Source: Gammaproteobacteria bacterium (GTDB taxonomy: Bacteria > Pseudomonadota > Gammaproteobacteria > Steroidobacterales > Woeseiaceae). Taken from it: 20,921 bases of DNA. Numbering within the stretch: position 1 is the stretch's first letter; every line of letters begins with the position of its first letter. The notes beneath the pieces were generated by a model. That model saw only the letters and a list, made by a program, of their open reading frames with translations. It searched no databases and had not been told where the DNA came from. Shown in pieces: positions 1-7,496 of this stretch. Location: NCBI GenBank assembly GCA_003645495.1, contig QNFK01000004.1, positions 1-20,921 of the forward strand, read 5' to 3'. The translations under genes were made by a program, and so were the position numbers.

Positions 1-1152
1 GGCGGCACCGCGCAAAGCGTCTGCTTTGTCGGTACGTTCCCAGCTCAGGTCAATGTCTTCCCGACCAAAGTGCCCGTAGGCAGCGGTCGGTTTGTAAATC
101 GGTCTGATCAAATCCAGCATTTGCAAAATGCCATACGGGCGAAGGTCGAAATTGTCGCGAATCAGCGCGACCAGCTCGTCCTCACCCATTTTGCCGGTGC
201 CGAAAGTCTGCACGCTGATAGAGGTTGGCTCGGCAACGCCAATGGCATATGAAACCTGGATCTCGCAGCGATCCGCAAGACCTGCTGCGACGATATTTTT
301 CGCAACATAACGGCAGGCGTAGGCAGCAGATCGATCAACCTTGGATGGGTCTTTGCCGGAAAATGCGCCACCGCCGTGACGGGCTGAGCCGCCGTAAGTA
401 TCGACAATGATTTTGCGGCCGGTAAGTCCGCAATCGCCCATTGGTCCGCCGATCTCAAAGCGACCAGTAGGATTGATGTGGTATTGAGTGTTTTTGCCGA
501 CCCACTCGGCAGGAATCACTGGCTTGATGATCTCTTCCATGACGCCCTCACGCAGATCATCGAGGCTGACGTCGGCGTGATGTTGCGATGAGAGAACCAC
601 CGCATCGATGCCGACCGGCTTGTCGTCTACGTACTGGAAAGTAACCTGGCTTTTGGCGTCCGGCCTGAGCCACGGCAATATGCCCGCCTTGCGCACCTCA
701 GCTTGTCGCTTGACCAGGCGATGCGCGAACGTAATAGGCGCAGGCATCAGCACCTCGGTCTCATTGGTGGCGTAACCAAACATCAGACCCTGGTCACCGG
801 CACCCTGGCTTTCCGGGTCACCACGATCCACGCCCTGGGCGATATCCGGGGATTGTTTGCCGAGCGCATTCAGCACCGCACAGGAGGCGCCGTCGAAGCC
901 CATGTTTGAATCGCTGTAGCCAATTTCAAGTACGGTCTCACGAACAATTTCTTCGACGTCGACCCAGGCTTCCGTGGTTATTTCGCCTGCGACTATGACC
1001 ATGCCGGTCTTGACCATCGTTTCGCAGGCAACACGAGCTTTTGTGTCGAGCTCGAGGACAGCGTCAAGAATGGCGTCGGAAATCTGGTCGGAAATTTTAT
1101 CCGGATGACCCTCGGATACAGATTCCGAGGTGAACAAATAGGAATGACTCAT
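1..1152 (-). CDS. metK: S-adenosylmethionine synthetase MetK (3' end cut by window edge)
   Basis: MetK makes S-adenosylmethionine from methionine and ATP in the cytoplasm. Reading the minus strand from the ATG at 1152–1150 gives 384 residues with no stop, running off the left edge. The family is about 384–396 residues, so only a few C-terminal residues are missing. Visible signatures are GHPDKI at residues 15–20 (ATP site), GAGDQG at 117–122, and the glycine-rich GGGAFSGKDPSKVDRSAAY loop near residue 260. All three are intact. The gene is divergent from tkt, with a 239-bp gap to the probable tkt start. A weak -10-like TACAAT lies on the minus strand at 1192–1187, but no good -35 was found and no clear Shine-Dalgarno precedes the ATG. 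I saw no SAM-riboswitch-like leader; the space before the start is short. Identity is very secure. Confidence 0.97.
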   Translation of the reverse strand, partial: MSHSYLFTSESVSEGHPDKISDQISDAILDAVLELDTKARVACETMVKTGMVIVAGEITTEAWVDVEEIVRETVLEIGYSDSNMGFDGASCAVLNALGKQSPDIAQGVDRGDPESQGAGDQGLMFGYATNETEVLMPAPITFAHRLVKRQAEVRKAGILPWLRPDAKSQVTFQYVDDKPVGIDAVVLSSQHHADVSLDDLREGVMEEIIKPVIPAEWVGKNTQYHINPTGRFEIGGPMGDCGLTGRKIIVDTYGGSARHGGGAFSGKDPSKVDRSAAYACRYVAKNIVAAGLADRCEIQVSYAIGVAEPTSISVQTFGTGKMGEDELVALIRDNFDLRPYGILQMLDLIRPIYKPTAAYGHFGREDIDLSWERTDKADALRGAA

Positions 1153-1391
1153 GTGAATTATCGTGTCTGATTATTGTGGACCCGAGATTGTACCTACAGA
1201 TAGCGGCGCATACTACGCGCATTGTTTGTCCCTATGCCCTGATGTGCTGGTCAATCGACGTCAGATCGCATAATGCCGCTTGCGACGATCCCTCGAAACA
1301 GGGAAAATGCGCGGCTTCAGGGGTGACCGCCGGGCCCCGAAAATCTACAGAATCCAATGATAAAACCGGCCGCTTGGGTCCACACCGAAAT

Positions 1392-3428
1392 ATGTCAAAA
1401 CAATCCGATCGTTCGAACACGGCAGGCCGTCCCGGCCGGCGAAACCTTGCCAACGCAATTCGTGCACTCAGCATGGATGCAGTACAGGCAGCTAATTCCG
1501 GCCATCCCGGTGCGCCGATGGGCATGGCAGATATCGCAGAGGTGCTGTGGAATGATTATCTGCGGCACAATCCGGCGAATCCGAGGTGGCCCAACCGGGA
1601 TCGGTTTGTGCTCTCGAACGGCCATGGATCGATGCTGCTTTATAGCCTGTTGCACCTGACGGGCTATCCGCTGACGATGGATGAAATCCGCAATTTCAGG
1701 CAATTCGGTTACCGCACAGCGGGCCACCCTGAACGGGATGCCGACCTGGCCATCGAAACAACCACCGGGCCGCTCGGTCAGGGTGTCAGCAACGCGGTTG
1801 GTATGGCGCTTGCAGAAAGGATGCTGGCAGCCACATTCAACCGGGATGAATTCGATATTGTCGATCACCGCACCTGGGTTTTCCTCGGCGACGGCTGCCT
1901 GATGGAGGGCATCTCACACGAGGCCTGTTCCCTGGCCGGCACGCTGAAGCTGGGCAAGCTCATATGCTTGTACGATGACAACGGCATATCCATTGATGGT
2001 GAAACAGACGCCTGGTTCACCGATGACACGGCAAAGCGCTTTGATGCTTATGGCTGGCAGGTCATTGACGATGTCGACGGACACGATGGCGCAGCGATAG
2101 CGAAAGCGATCGATGCGGCAATTGCAGACATTGAACGACCAACATTGATTTGTTGCAAAACAGTCATCGGTTTCGGTTCGCCGAACAAGCAGGGAACTGC
2201 CAGCACACACGGCGCACCGCTCGGCGATGAGGAAATTGCCGCAACACGCAAAGAGCTGGGCTGGAATTATCCGCCGTTCGAAATCCCTCAAGATATTGCG
2301 ACTGCGTGGAATGCCTCAGAGCGTGGTGCAGCCAGCGAGCAGCAATGGCGCAAAATGTACGGCGCCTACAAATCGGCGCACCCGGAGCTTGCTGAGGAAT
2401 TTGAACGACGCAGTTCCGGCGAGCTGCCGGCAGCATGGAGCGAATTTGCAGACGCGGCAATCGCCACGATCGATGCTGACGGCGCTGACATGGCCACGCG
2501 CAAAGCGTCGCTGCTTGCGTTAAATGCATTTGCGCCGTTGCTGCCGGAGCTTGCTGGCGGTTCCGCTGACCTGACCGGATCAAATCTCACCATGCACGAC
2601 AGTTCGACGGTGATTACCGGCGACGATACCTCCGGCAACTACATCTATTTCGGTGTGCGCGAGTTCGGCATGACGGCGATCTGTAATGGCATGGGCCTGC
2701 ACGGCGGATTGATGCCGTACTCGGGCACGTTCCTTACCTTTTCTGATTACGCCAGGAACGCGTTGCGCATGGCAGCGCTGATGAAGTTGCAGAATATCCT
2801 CGTGTACACCCACGATTCGATCGGCCTGGGCGAAGACGGACCGACGCATCAGCCGGTCGAACATACTGCCAGCCTGCGAATCATGCCGAATATGCGGGTC
2901 TGGAGACCTTGCGATACCGTTGAAACAGCGGTTGCCTGGCGCGATGCGATCGAGCGCAGTGACGGGCCAACCAGCCTGATACTTACCCGCCAGGGATTGC
3001 CGCATCAGTCACGAACACAAGAGCAGATCCGTTCGATTCGGCGTGGCGGTTACATACTCAATGATTGCGAGGGTACGCCTGACATTATCCTGATCGCGAC
3101 CGGTTCTGAAATTGCGCTGGCGGTTGCCGCTGCGGAGGCTTTGGCGGCCGATGGGGTCAAGGCACGGGTCGTGTCGATGCCTTGTACCAACTTATTCGCG
3201 GCAGAGTCCGCAGACTACAGGAACGAAGTACTGCCAGAGGACGTTACGGCGCGTGTAGTTATCGAAGCCGGCGTGACCGATGCCTGGTGGCTTTACGCCG
3301 GCGCAAAAGGCCGGGTTATTGGCCTGGACCGGTTTGGCGAATCGGCACCTGCGGGTGAATTGTTCAAACACTTCGGCTTTTCGGTCGAGAACGTATTAAA
3401 AATTGCCAGGGAGACCCTGGCCGGTTGA
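1392..3428 (+). CDS. tkt: Transketolase
   Basis: This thiamine-diphosphate enzyme moves two-carbon ketol units between sugar phosphates in the pentose phosphate (or Calvin) pathway. The ATG at 1392 gives 678 residues, close to the usual ~665. The open frame extends up to a GTG at 1176, but those 72 residues look like non-coding translation, whereas homology to E. coli TktA starts right after the ATG (residues 19–32, LANAIRALSMDAVQ). Visible landmarks are GHPGAPMG from residue 37 (substrate His38), GDG at 166–168 with Asn197 in YDDNGISIDG (diphosphate/metal motif), and YFGVREFGM, which carries the catalytic Glu of the pyrimidine domain. No strong Shine-Dalgarno precedes the start. It leads a tkt–gap–pgk run on the plus strand. 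A small hairpin lies between it and gap. Confidence 0.96.
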   Translation: MSKQSDRSNTAGRPGRRNLANAIRALSMDAVQAANSGHPGAPMGMADIAEVLWNDYLRHNPANPRWPNRDRFVLSNGHGSMLLYSLLHLTGYPLTMDEIRNFRQFGYRTAGHPERDADLAIETTTGPLGQGVSNAVGMALAERMLAATFNRDEFDIVDHRTWVFLGDGCLMEGISHEACSLAGTLKLGKLICLYDDNGISIDGETDAWFTDDTAKRFDAYGWQVIDDVDGHDGAAIAKAIDAAIADIERPTLICCKTVIGFGSPNKQGTASTHGAPLGDEEIAATRKELGWNYPPFEIPQDIATAWNASERGAASEQQWRKMYGAYKSAHPELAEEFERRSSGELPAAWSEFADAAIATIDADGADMATRKASLLALNAFAPLLPELAGGSADLTGSNLTMHDSSTVITGDDTSGNYIYFGVREFGMTAICNGMGLHGGLMPYSGTFLTFSDYARNALRMAALMKLQNILVYTHDSIGLGEDGPTHQPVEHTASLRIMPNMRVWRPCDTVETAVAWRDAIERSDGPTSLILTRQGLPHQSRTQEQIRSIRRGGYILNDCEGTPDIILIATGSEIALAVAAAEALAADGVKARVVSMPCTNLFAAESADYRNEVLPEDVTARVVIEAGVTDAWWLYAGAKGRVIGLDRFGESAPAGELFKHFGFSVENVLKIARETLAG

Positions 3429-3434
3429 TTGGAT

Positions 3435-3452
3435 TTCCGGTCGTTACCGGAA
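3435..3452 (+). other. Intercistronic hairpin between tkt and gap
   Basis: TTCCGGT (3435–3441) and ACCGGAA (3446–3452) form a perfect 7-bp stem with a CGTT tetraloop. It begins 7 nt after the tkt stop and ends 10 nt before the gap Shine-Dalgarno. No T-run follows, so it is unlikely to be an intrinsic terminator. It may mark an mRNA processing or stability site that uncouples gap expression from tkt; that role is inference. Confidence 0.55.
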
Positions 3453-3462
3453 TAAACGTAGC

Positions 3463-3467
3463 AGGAG
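3463..3467 (+). promoter_or_regulatory. Shine-Dalgarno site that fixes the gap start
   Basis: AGGAG lies 6 nt before the ATG at 3474. A TTG at 3471 is also in frame, but it would leave only 3 nt of spacing, so ATG 3474 is preferred. Confidence 0.8.
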
Positions 3468-3473
3468 AATTTG

Positions 3474-4487
3474 ATGACAATTAAGGTCGGTATTAACGGT
3501 TATGGTCGCATTGGCCGCAATGTATTGCGTGCGTTATACGAGGGCGACTTAGGTTCAGAGATTGAAATTGTAGCCGTTAATGATCTGGGTGATACCAACA
3601 CCAATGCACACCTGACCCGGCGCGACACGGCGCACGGCCGTTTCCCCGGCACGATTGAAGTCGATGGTGATTACATGGTTGTCAACGGCGACCGGATTCG
3701 TGTGCTCGCAGAGCGGGATCCTGAGCAATTGCCATGGGGCGAACTTGGCGTCGATATTGTATTTGAGTCGACCGGATTCTTTCGCTCGCGAGAAGCTGCG
3801 GCAAAACACATAACCGGTGGTGCAAAGAAAGTCATCATTTCCGCACCGGGCAGTGGCGAAGTTGACGCAACCATTGTTTACGGCGTCAATCACGACACAC
3901 TGAAAAAAGAACATGCGATAATTTCGAATGCTTCGTGCACGACTAATTGCCTCGCGCCACTTGTTAAGCCATTACACGAAAAAATTGGCGTCAAACACGG
4001 CATCATGACAACGATCCATGCGTACACCAATGACCAGGTGTTGACGGATGTCTTCCATAGTGACTTGCGGCGTGCCCGTTCCGCGACTATGTCACAGATT
4101 CCAACCAAGACCGGTGCGGCCGCCGCGGTTGGCCTGGTATTGCCGGAACTTGCCGGTCGCCTGGACGGTTTTTCGATGCGTGTGCCGACGATTAACGTAT
4201 CGGCCGTGGACCTGACCTTTGTTGCCGAGCGCGAAACCAGCATCGAGGAAATTAACGAAGTCATGAAAGAAGCGAGCGAGGGCGATTTGAAAGGCGTGCT
4301 GGCTTATAACGATGAACCACTGGTATCCGTCGACTTCAATCATGAGCCTGCGTCATCGACCTATGACGCCGGCCTGACCAAAGTAATGCAGGGCACGCTC
4401 GTTAAGGTCTGCTCGTGGTATGACAATGAGTGGGGTTTCTCGAATCGTATGCTGGATACGGCAATCGCTTTACATAACGCCAAGTAG
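3474..4487 (+). CDS. gap: Glyceraldehyde-3-phosphate dehydrogenase, type I
   Basis: This enzyme phosphorylates and oxidises glyceraldehyde-3-phosphate to 1,3-bisphosphoglycerate in glycolysis, and does the reverse in gluconeogenesis or the Calvin cycle. From ATG 3474 it is 337 residues, normal length. The Rossmann motif GINGYGRIGR starts at residue 6. The active-site signature SNASCTTNC contains Cys155, and the partner His182 lies in TIHAYTND. The C-terminal SWYDNEWGFSNRM is intact. The usual NAD-binding Asp is present (AVNDL, Asp37). However, the position that is Leu-Pro in strict NAD enzymes reads Val193-Phe194 (LTDVFHSDLRRARS), so cofactor choice is not certain. The sequence is closer to the proteobacterial GAPDH with TIHAYTNDQ than to E. 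coli GapA. An erythrose-4-phosphate dehydrogenase role is less likely. It sits between tkt and pgk, 24 bp before pgk. Confidence 0.95.
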   Translation: MTIKVGINGYGRIGRNVLRALYEGDLGSEIEIVAVNDLGDTNTNAHLTRRDTAHGRFPGTIEVDGDYMVVNGDRIRVLAERDPEQLPWGELGVDIVFESTGFFRSREAAAKHITGGAKKVIISAPGSGEVDATIVYGVNHDTLKKEHAIISNASCTTNCLAPLVKPLHEKIGVKHGIMTTIHAYTNDQVLTDVFHSDLRRARSATMSQIPTKTGAAAAVGLVLPELAGRLDGFSMRVPTINVSAVDLTFVAERETSIEEINEVMKEASEGDLKGVLAYNDEPLVSVDFNHEPASSTYDAGLTKVMQGTLVKVCSWYDNEWGFSNRMLDTAIALHNAK

Positions 4488-4511
4488 TCAGCAAGAACCG
4501 GTACCGTTTGG

Positions 4512-5702
4512 ATGACGACCCTCTCCATGAGCGAACTCGATCTCGCTGGGAAGCGTGTATTGATTCGCGAGGACCTGAACGTTCCCGTTGCGAACGGGCA
4601 GGTAACGAGCGACGCGCGCATACAGGCGGCTCTGCCGACCATTCGTGCCGCCCACGAAGCGGGGGCCGCCGTCATGCTGATGTCCCATCTCGGTCGCCCA
4701 ACGGAAGGTCAGCCTGCTGATGAGTTCTCACTGGCTCCGATAGCAGCAACGCTATCGAAGTTACTCGGCATCGACGTGCCCCTGATCAGCGACTGGATCG
4801 ATGGAGTTGAAGTCGATCCGGGGCAGATCGTTCTGCTTGAGAATGTACGTTTCCTGCCAGGAGAGAAGGCCTGCGATGAGGCATTGTCGCGGCAAATGGC
4901 GGCGCTTTGCGATGTCTTTGTGATGGATGCTTTTGGCACCGCACATCGGGCGCAGGCGAGCACTTACGGCGTCGCCAGGTACGCGGCACTGGCCTGTGCC
5001 GGACCGCTGCTCAGCGGCGAGCTGGCTGCGCTGGCCAAGGCACTGGATAATCCTGCGCGACCCCTTGTGGCTATCGTTGGCGGCTCGAAAGTGTCGACCA
5101 AGCTCACCGTGCTCGATGCGCTGGCCGATATCGTCGACCAGTTGATTGTTGGCGGTGGTATTGCCAACACGTTTATTGCAGCAGCGGGGCACAATGTTGG
5201 CAAGTCATTGTGTGAGCCGGACATGCTGGATACTGCCAGCGCACTGGCGAGCAATGATGCGGATCGGGCCACGATTCCCGAAATTGTTGACGTTGTTGTG
5301 GCCGATGAGTTTGCCGCAGACGCCCGCGCAACTACCAAGTTAGTCAATGAAGTTGCTGACGATGAGCTGATTCTGGATATCGGTCCGGTGACAGCCGGCC
5401 AATTTGCCGACATTCTGGTGAATGCCGGAACCATCATCTGGAACGGACCGGTTGGCGTGTTCGAGTTCGATCAGTTTGGCGGCGGCACAAAATTGCTGGC
5501 AGAGGCGATTGCCGCGAGCCCTGCTTTTTCCGTGGCAGGTGGCGGTGACACGCTGGCGGCGATCGATAAGTATGGCGTGGCTGGGGATATTTCCTATATT
5601 TCCACGGGTGGTGGGGCATTTCTGGAGTTTGTGGAGGGGAAGACGTTGCCGGCTGTGGCGATATTGGAAGAGCGTGCTGCTGGGGTTAATAAACGAGTGT
5701 AG
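4512..5702 (+). CDS. pgk: Phosphoglycerate kinase
   Basis: Pgk transfers the acyl phosphate of 1,3-bisphosphoglycerate to ADP, giving ATP and 3-phosphoglycerate. The 396-residue product is nearly colinear with E. coli Pgk. Landmarks are IREDLNVPV near residue 18, SHLGRPTEG near 58, VVFVMDAFGTAHRAQAS-type sequence near 138, the nucleotide-binding GGSKVSTKLTVLD near 195, and GGGDTLAAIDKYG and STGGGAFLEFVEGK near the C-terminus. A second ATG at 4527 is possible and matches the E. coli internal Met, but the first is used here. It is 24 bp downstream of gap and probably co-transcribed. The TAG stop (5700–5702) lies inside the head of a REP-like hairpin, and the last residues (AAGVNKRV) exceed the usual LEERAKK end. 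The end of the gene may therefore have been reset by the repeat. Confidence 0.96.
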   Translation: MTTLSMSELDLAGKRVLIREDLNVPVANGQVTSDARIQAALPTIRAAHEAGAAVMLMSHLGRPTEGQPADEFSLAPIAATLSKLLGIDVPLISDWIDGVEVDPGQIVLLENVRFLPGEKACDEALSRQMAALCDVFVMDAFGTAHRAQASTYGVARYAALACAGPLLSGELAALAKALDNPARPLVAIVGGSKVSTKLTVLDALADIVDQLIVGGGIANTFIAAAGHNVGKSLCEPDMLDTASALASNDADRATIPEIVDVVVADEFAADARATTKLVNEVADDELILDIGPVTAGQFADILVNAGTIIWNGPVGVFEFDQFGGGTKLLAEAIAASPAFSVAGGGDTLAAIDKYGVAGDISYISTGGGAFLEFVEGKTLPAVAILEERAAGVNKRV

Positions 5703-5722
5703 GAGCCCGTCCTGACGGGCGA
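5698..5722 (+). repeat. REP-like hairpin, compact copy (locus 1)
   Basis: The sequence begins TGTAGGAG and forms GCCCGTC (5705–5711) / GACGGGC (5714–5720), followed by GAG. The GTAG head and stable stem are typical of REP elements mobilised by RAYT transposases (TnpA_REP). No RAYT gene is present in the window. A T-rich run (TTCTTTTTTA, 5731–5740) follows about 10 nt downstream, so it could also weaken or end transcription of the tkt–gap–pgk unit. Confidence 0.6.
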
Positions 5723-5810
5723 GTTCGCAGTTCTTTTTTATCGCACGAAGGATCAGGTTGCGTAAATTGTGAGGGTGGTTTTTGAGCGGGTGTAGTGGGT
5801 TGGTGTTTTG

Positions 5811-5853
5811 CAAACATTGGCTTGCATGTTTTCAACATGCAAGCCAATGTTTG
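5811..5853. repeat. Perfect 20-bp-arm palindrome
   Basis: The left arm (5811–5830, starting CAAACATTGG) and right arm (5834–5853, ending CCAATGTTTG) are exact reverse complements around a TTC loop. There is no T-run on either side, so it is not an ordinary intrinsic terminator. It lies midway between two oppositely oriented REP-like units. Its function is unknown. Confidence 0.9.
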
Positions 5854-5854
5854 T

Positions 5855-5923
5855 CGCCCGTCGCCCCGATAGAAGCACTGACTCAGCTTTAGGATTGATT
5901 TCCATTTCGCTACGGGCTCCAAC
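5855..5923 (-). repeat. REP-like unit with expanded loop (locus 1, inverted)
   Basis: Read on the minus strand from 5923, this begins TTGGAGCCCGT and, 49 nt later, ends GACGGGCGAC. Both ends match the compact unit at 5698–5722 (GGAGCCCGT and GACGGGCGA, 9 bases each). The stem is GCCCGT (minus strand, 5917–5912) with ACGGGC (5861–5856), and the loop is about 50 nt instead of 2. The head reads GTTG instead of GTAG. Confidence 0.5.
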
Positions 5924-5990
5924 GATCCGTTACTACAATTTATGGGTTTTTGGTTGGCTGAGTTTGCGGCAATTTTTAATCAGCGTATTT

Positions 5991-7400
5991 TTATGCCTTA
6001 GTCGACCACGGTCCTGTGATCGCCAGCGTTGTGCCGTTCACCTGGATATTCACGAACATCGTTTTGCCGTCGGGTGAAAAGCAGATTCCTGCCAGTTCCG
6101 ATCGCGTATGGGCGTTATCAGCCAGCGCGTATTGCTGGCCATCCGGGCGTATACCGACAAGGCCACAATGTGTCGCGGTATCTTCGCAGATGATCAGGTC
6201 GCCCCACGGACTTAACGTCAGGTTGTCTGCGTGGCGCAGGATGCTGTCTCGCGTCGACTCAGCAAACAGGCTGAGTTTTCCTGGGCTGGAAGCTTCAGCG
6301 GGTGTGCCCTCAGCCGGGCTTGGTCGGTATCGGAAAATCTGGCCGAGACGTTGTCGCCCACCAATGGTGGCGGCCATGACAATATCGCCTTCGGCGAAAC
6401 AAAGCCCTTCGCCGCGCGCGAAAATAGTGGCGCCCTTTTCGCGGCCGCGAAAGCGTAAGTCATTCTCGCTTACGTCTGGTTCCTCAAGGTCGACCCAGGT
6501 CGTTTCCAGCCAGTCGCCAGGGATCATGCCGTCCGCCTGGATCCAGTTACGGGTATCGAATTCCGGCTGGCCTTTTATGGCCAGCGCCTGTAGACGGCCG
6601 CCGCGTGCCAGCTCACCCGCTTTTGTTGGTATGAAACGATACAACAGGCTCTGGTGCCGATCCTCGGTCAGGTAGACCACGCCCGATGCCGGATCTACTG
6701 CTGCGGCTTCGTGTTCAAAACGACCCATGGCTTTCAGAGGAACTGGTTCAACTGCCTGCATACTGGATGCCGGCACTTCAAAAACATAACCGTGTTTCTT
6801 TTCGCGCTCAATGACCCGGCTGCTTTCGAATGAGGTGCCGGGGCCATAAAAACATTCCTCGCAGCTTAGCCAGCTGCCCCAGGGCGTGGGACCCCCCGCA
6901 CAATTATTTTCTGTGCCCATCAGGCTCATGTGCATGTGTGTCCTGCGGCGGCTAACCGGGTCATAGTGAATTGTCGTCGTACCACCCAGACCTGGTGACC
7001 GGCCAGCGCCGTTGTCATATATCTTGCTGTGATCTGCACCTTTATATCGCTTTGGGTGCCGCCCAAACGGGCTTGCCTTAAGTTCATACGGGTGAATTTC
7101 GTGATTGCAGACGAGCACAACCGTTTCGCCGTCACCGGCGAAGGTTGCCATGCCGTCAGCGAGCCCCGGCACCAACAGGCCATCGTCCATTTGCTGACCT
7201 TGTTGCGCGATAACCGTGTAGCTGAAACCCTTTGGCAGGTCGATCACACCGGCTGGATCCGCTATCAGTGCGCCAAAACCACCGACATTCTCAGCGGCGC
7301 TTTGCCTGATACCAGATACCGGAGTGGCAGCCGCAACGGCCAGTGTTTGTAAAAAACGGCGACGATTGATCATCTGTGTCTGCTTGTCCTTGATCTTCAT
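5991..7400 (-). CDS. Tat-exported PhoX / DUF839 family protein
   Basis: This 469-residue protein belongs to the PhoX (DUF839) family. Some members are Ca/Fe-dependent alkaline phosphatases exported to the periplasm. The N-terminus has a twin-arginine signal (NRRRFLQ, residues 12–18) followed by a hydrophobic Ala-rich stretch, so it should be exported folded. Conserved family blocks are visible: CNHEIHPYE (98–106), GGTTTIHYD (139–147), NCAGGPTPWGSWLSCEE (166–182), FEHEAAAVDP, GEGLCF and DNLTLSPWGDLIICED near the C-terminus. Cys167 lies where PhoX uses a cysteine to bind iron. An internal Met10 is another possible start; both keep the Tat motif. It converges on pgk and is divergent from pyk. 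No PHO box was recognised. Phosphatase activity is likely but not proven; many DUF839 proteins are uncharacterised. Confidence 0.88.
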   Translation of the reverse strand: MKIKDKQTQMINRRRFLQTLAVAAATPVSGIRQSAAENVGGFGALIADPAGVIDLPKGFSYTVIAQQGQQMDDGLLVPGLADGMATFAGDGETVVLVCNHEIHPYELKASPFGRHPKRYKGADHSKIYDNGAGRSPGLGGTTTIHYDPVSRRRTHMHMSLMGTENNCAGGPTPWGSWLSCEECFYGPGTSFESSRVIEREKKHGYVFEVPASSMQAVEPVPLKAMGRFEHEAAAVDPASGVVYLTEDRHQSLLYRFIPTKAGELARGGRLQALAIKGQPEFDTRNWIQADGMIPGDWLETTWVDLEEPDVSENDLRFRGREKGATIFARGEGLCFAEGDIVMAATIGGRQRLGQIFRYRPSPAEGTPAEASSPGKLSLFAESTRDSILRHADNLTLSPWGDLIICEDTATHCGLVGIRPDGQQYALADNAHTRSELAGICFSPDGKTMFVNIQVNGTTLAITGPWSTKA

Positions 7401-7496
7401 TGAGCGACGGATCGGACCAGCTTACCTGTTTCGTTTGATTGATTCATCGGTAAATGTACGCAGCTATAACAGGATACGTGTGCAATAATCGCGCCC

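Noticed and set aside
1176..1391. 72-residue N-terminal extension of transketolase from a GTG
   Set aside because: The extension has no family similarity and reads like non-coding sequence; homology begins just after the ATG at 1392.
1153..1391. Riboswitch (SAM for metK or TPP for tkt) in the divergent gap
   Set aside because: No recognisable riboswitch core on either strand; only a weak -10 for metK and a short hairpin (TCCCT/AGGGA) are seen.
3435..3452. Intrinsic terminator between tkt and gap
   Set aside because: The stem is good but no T-run follows and gap has its own close ribosome-binding site.
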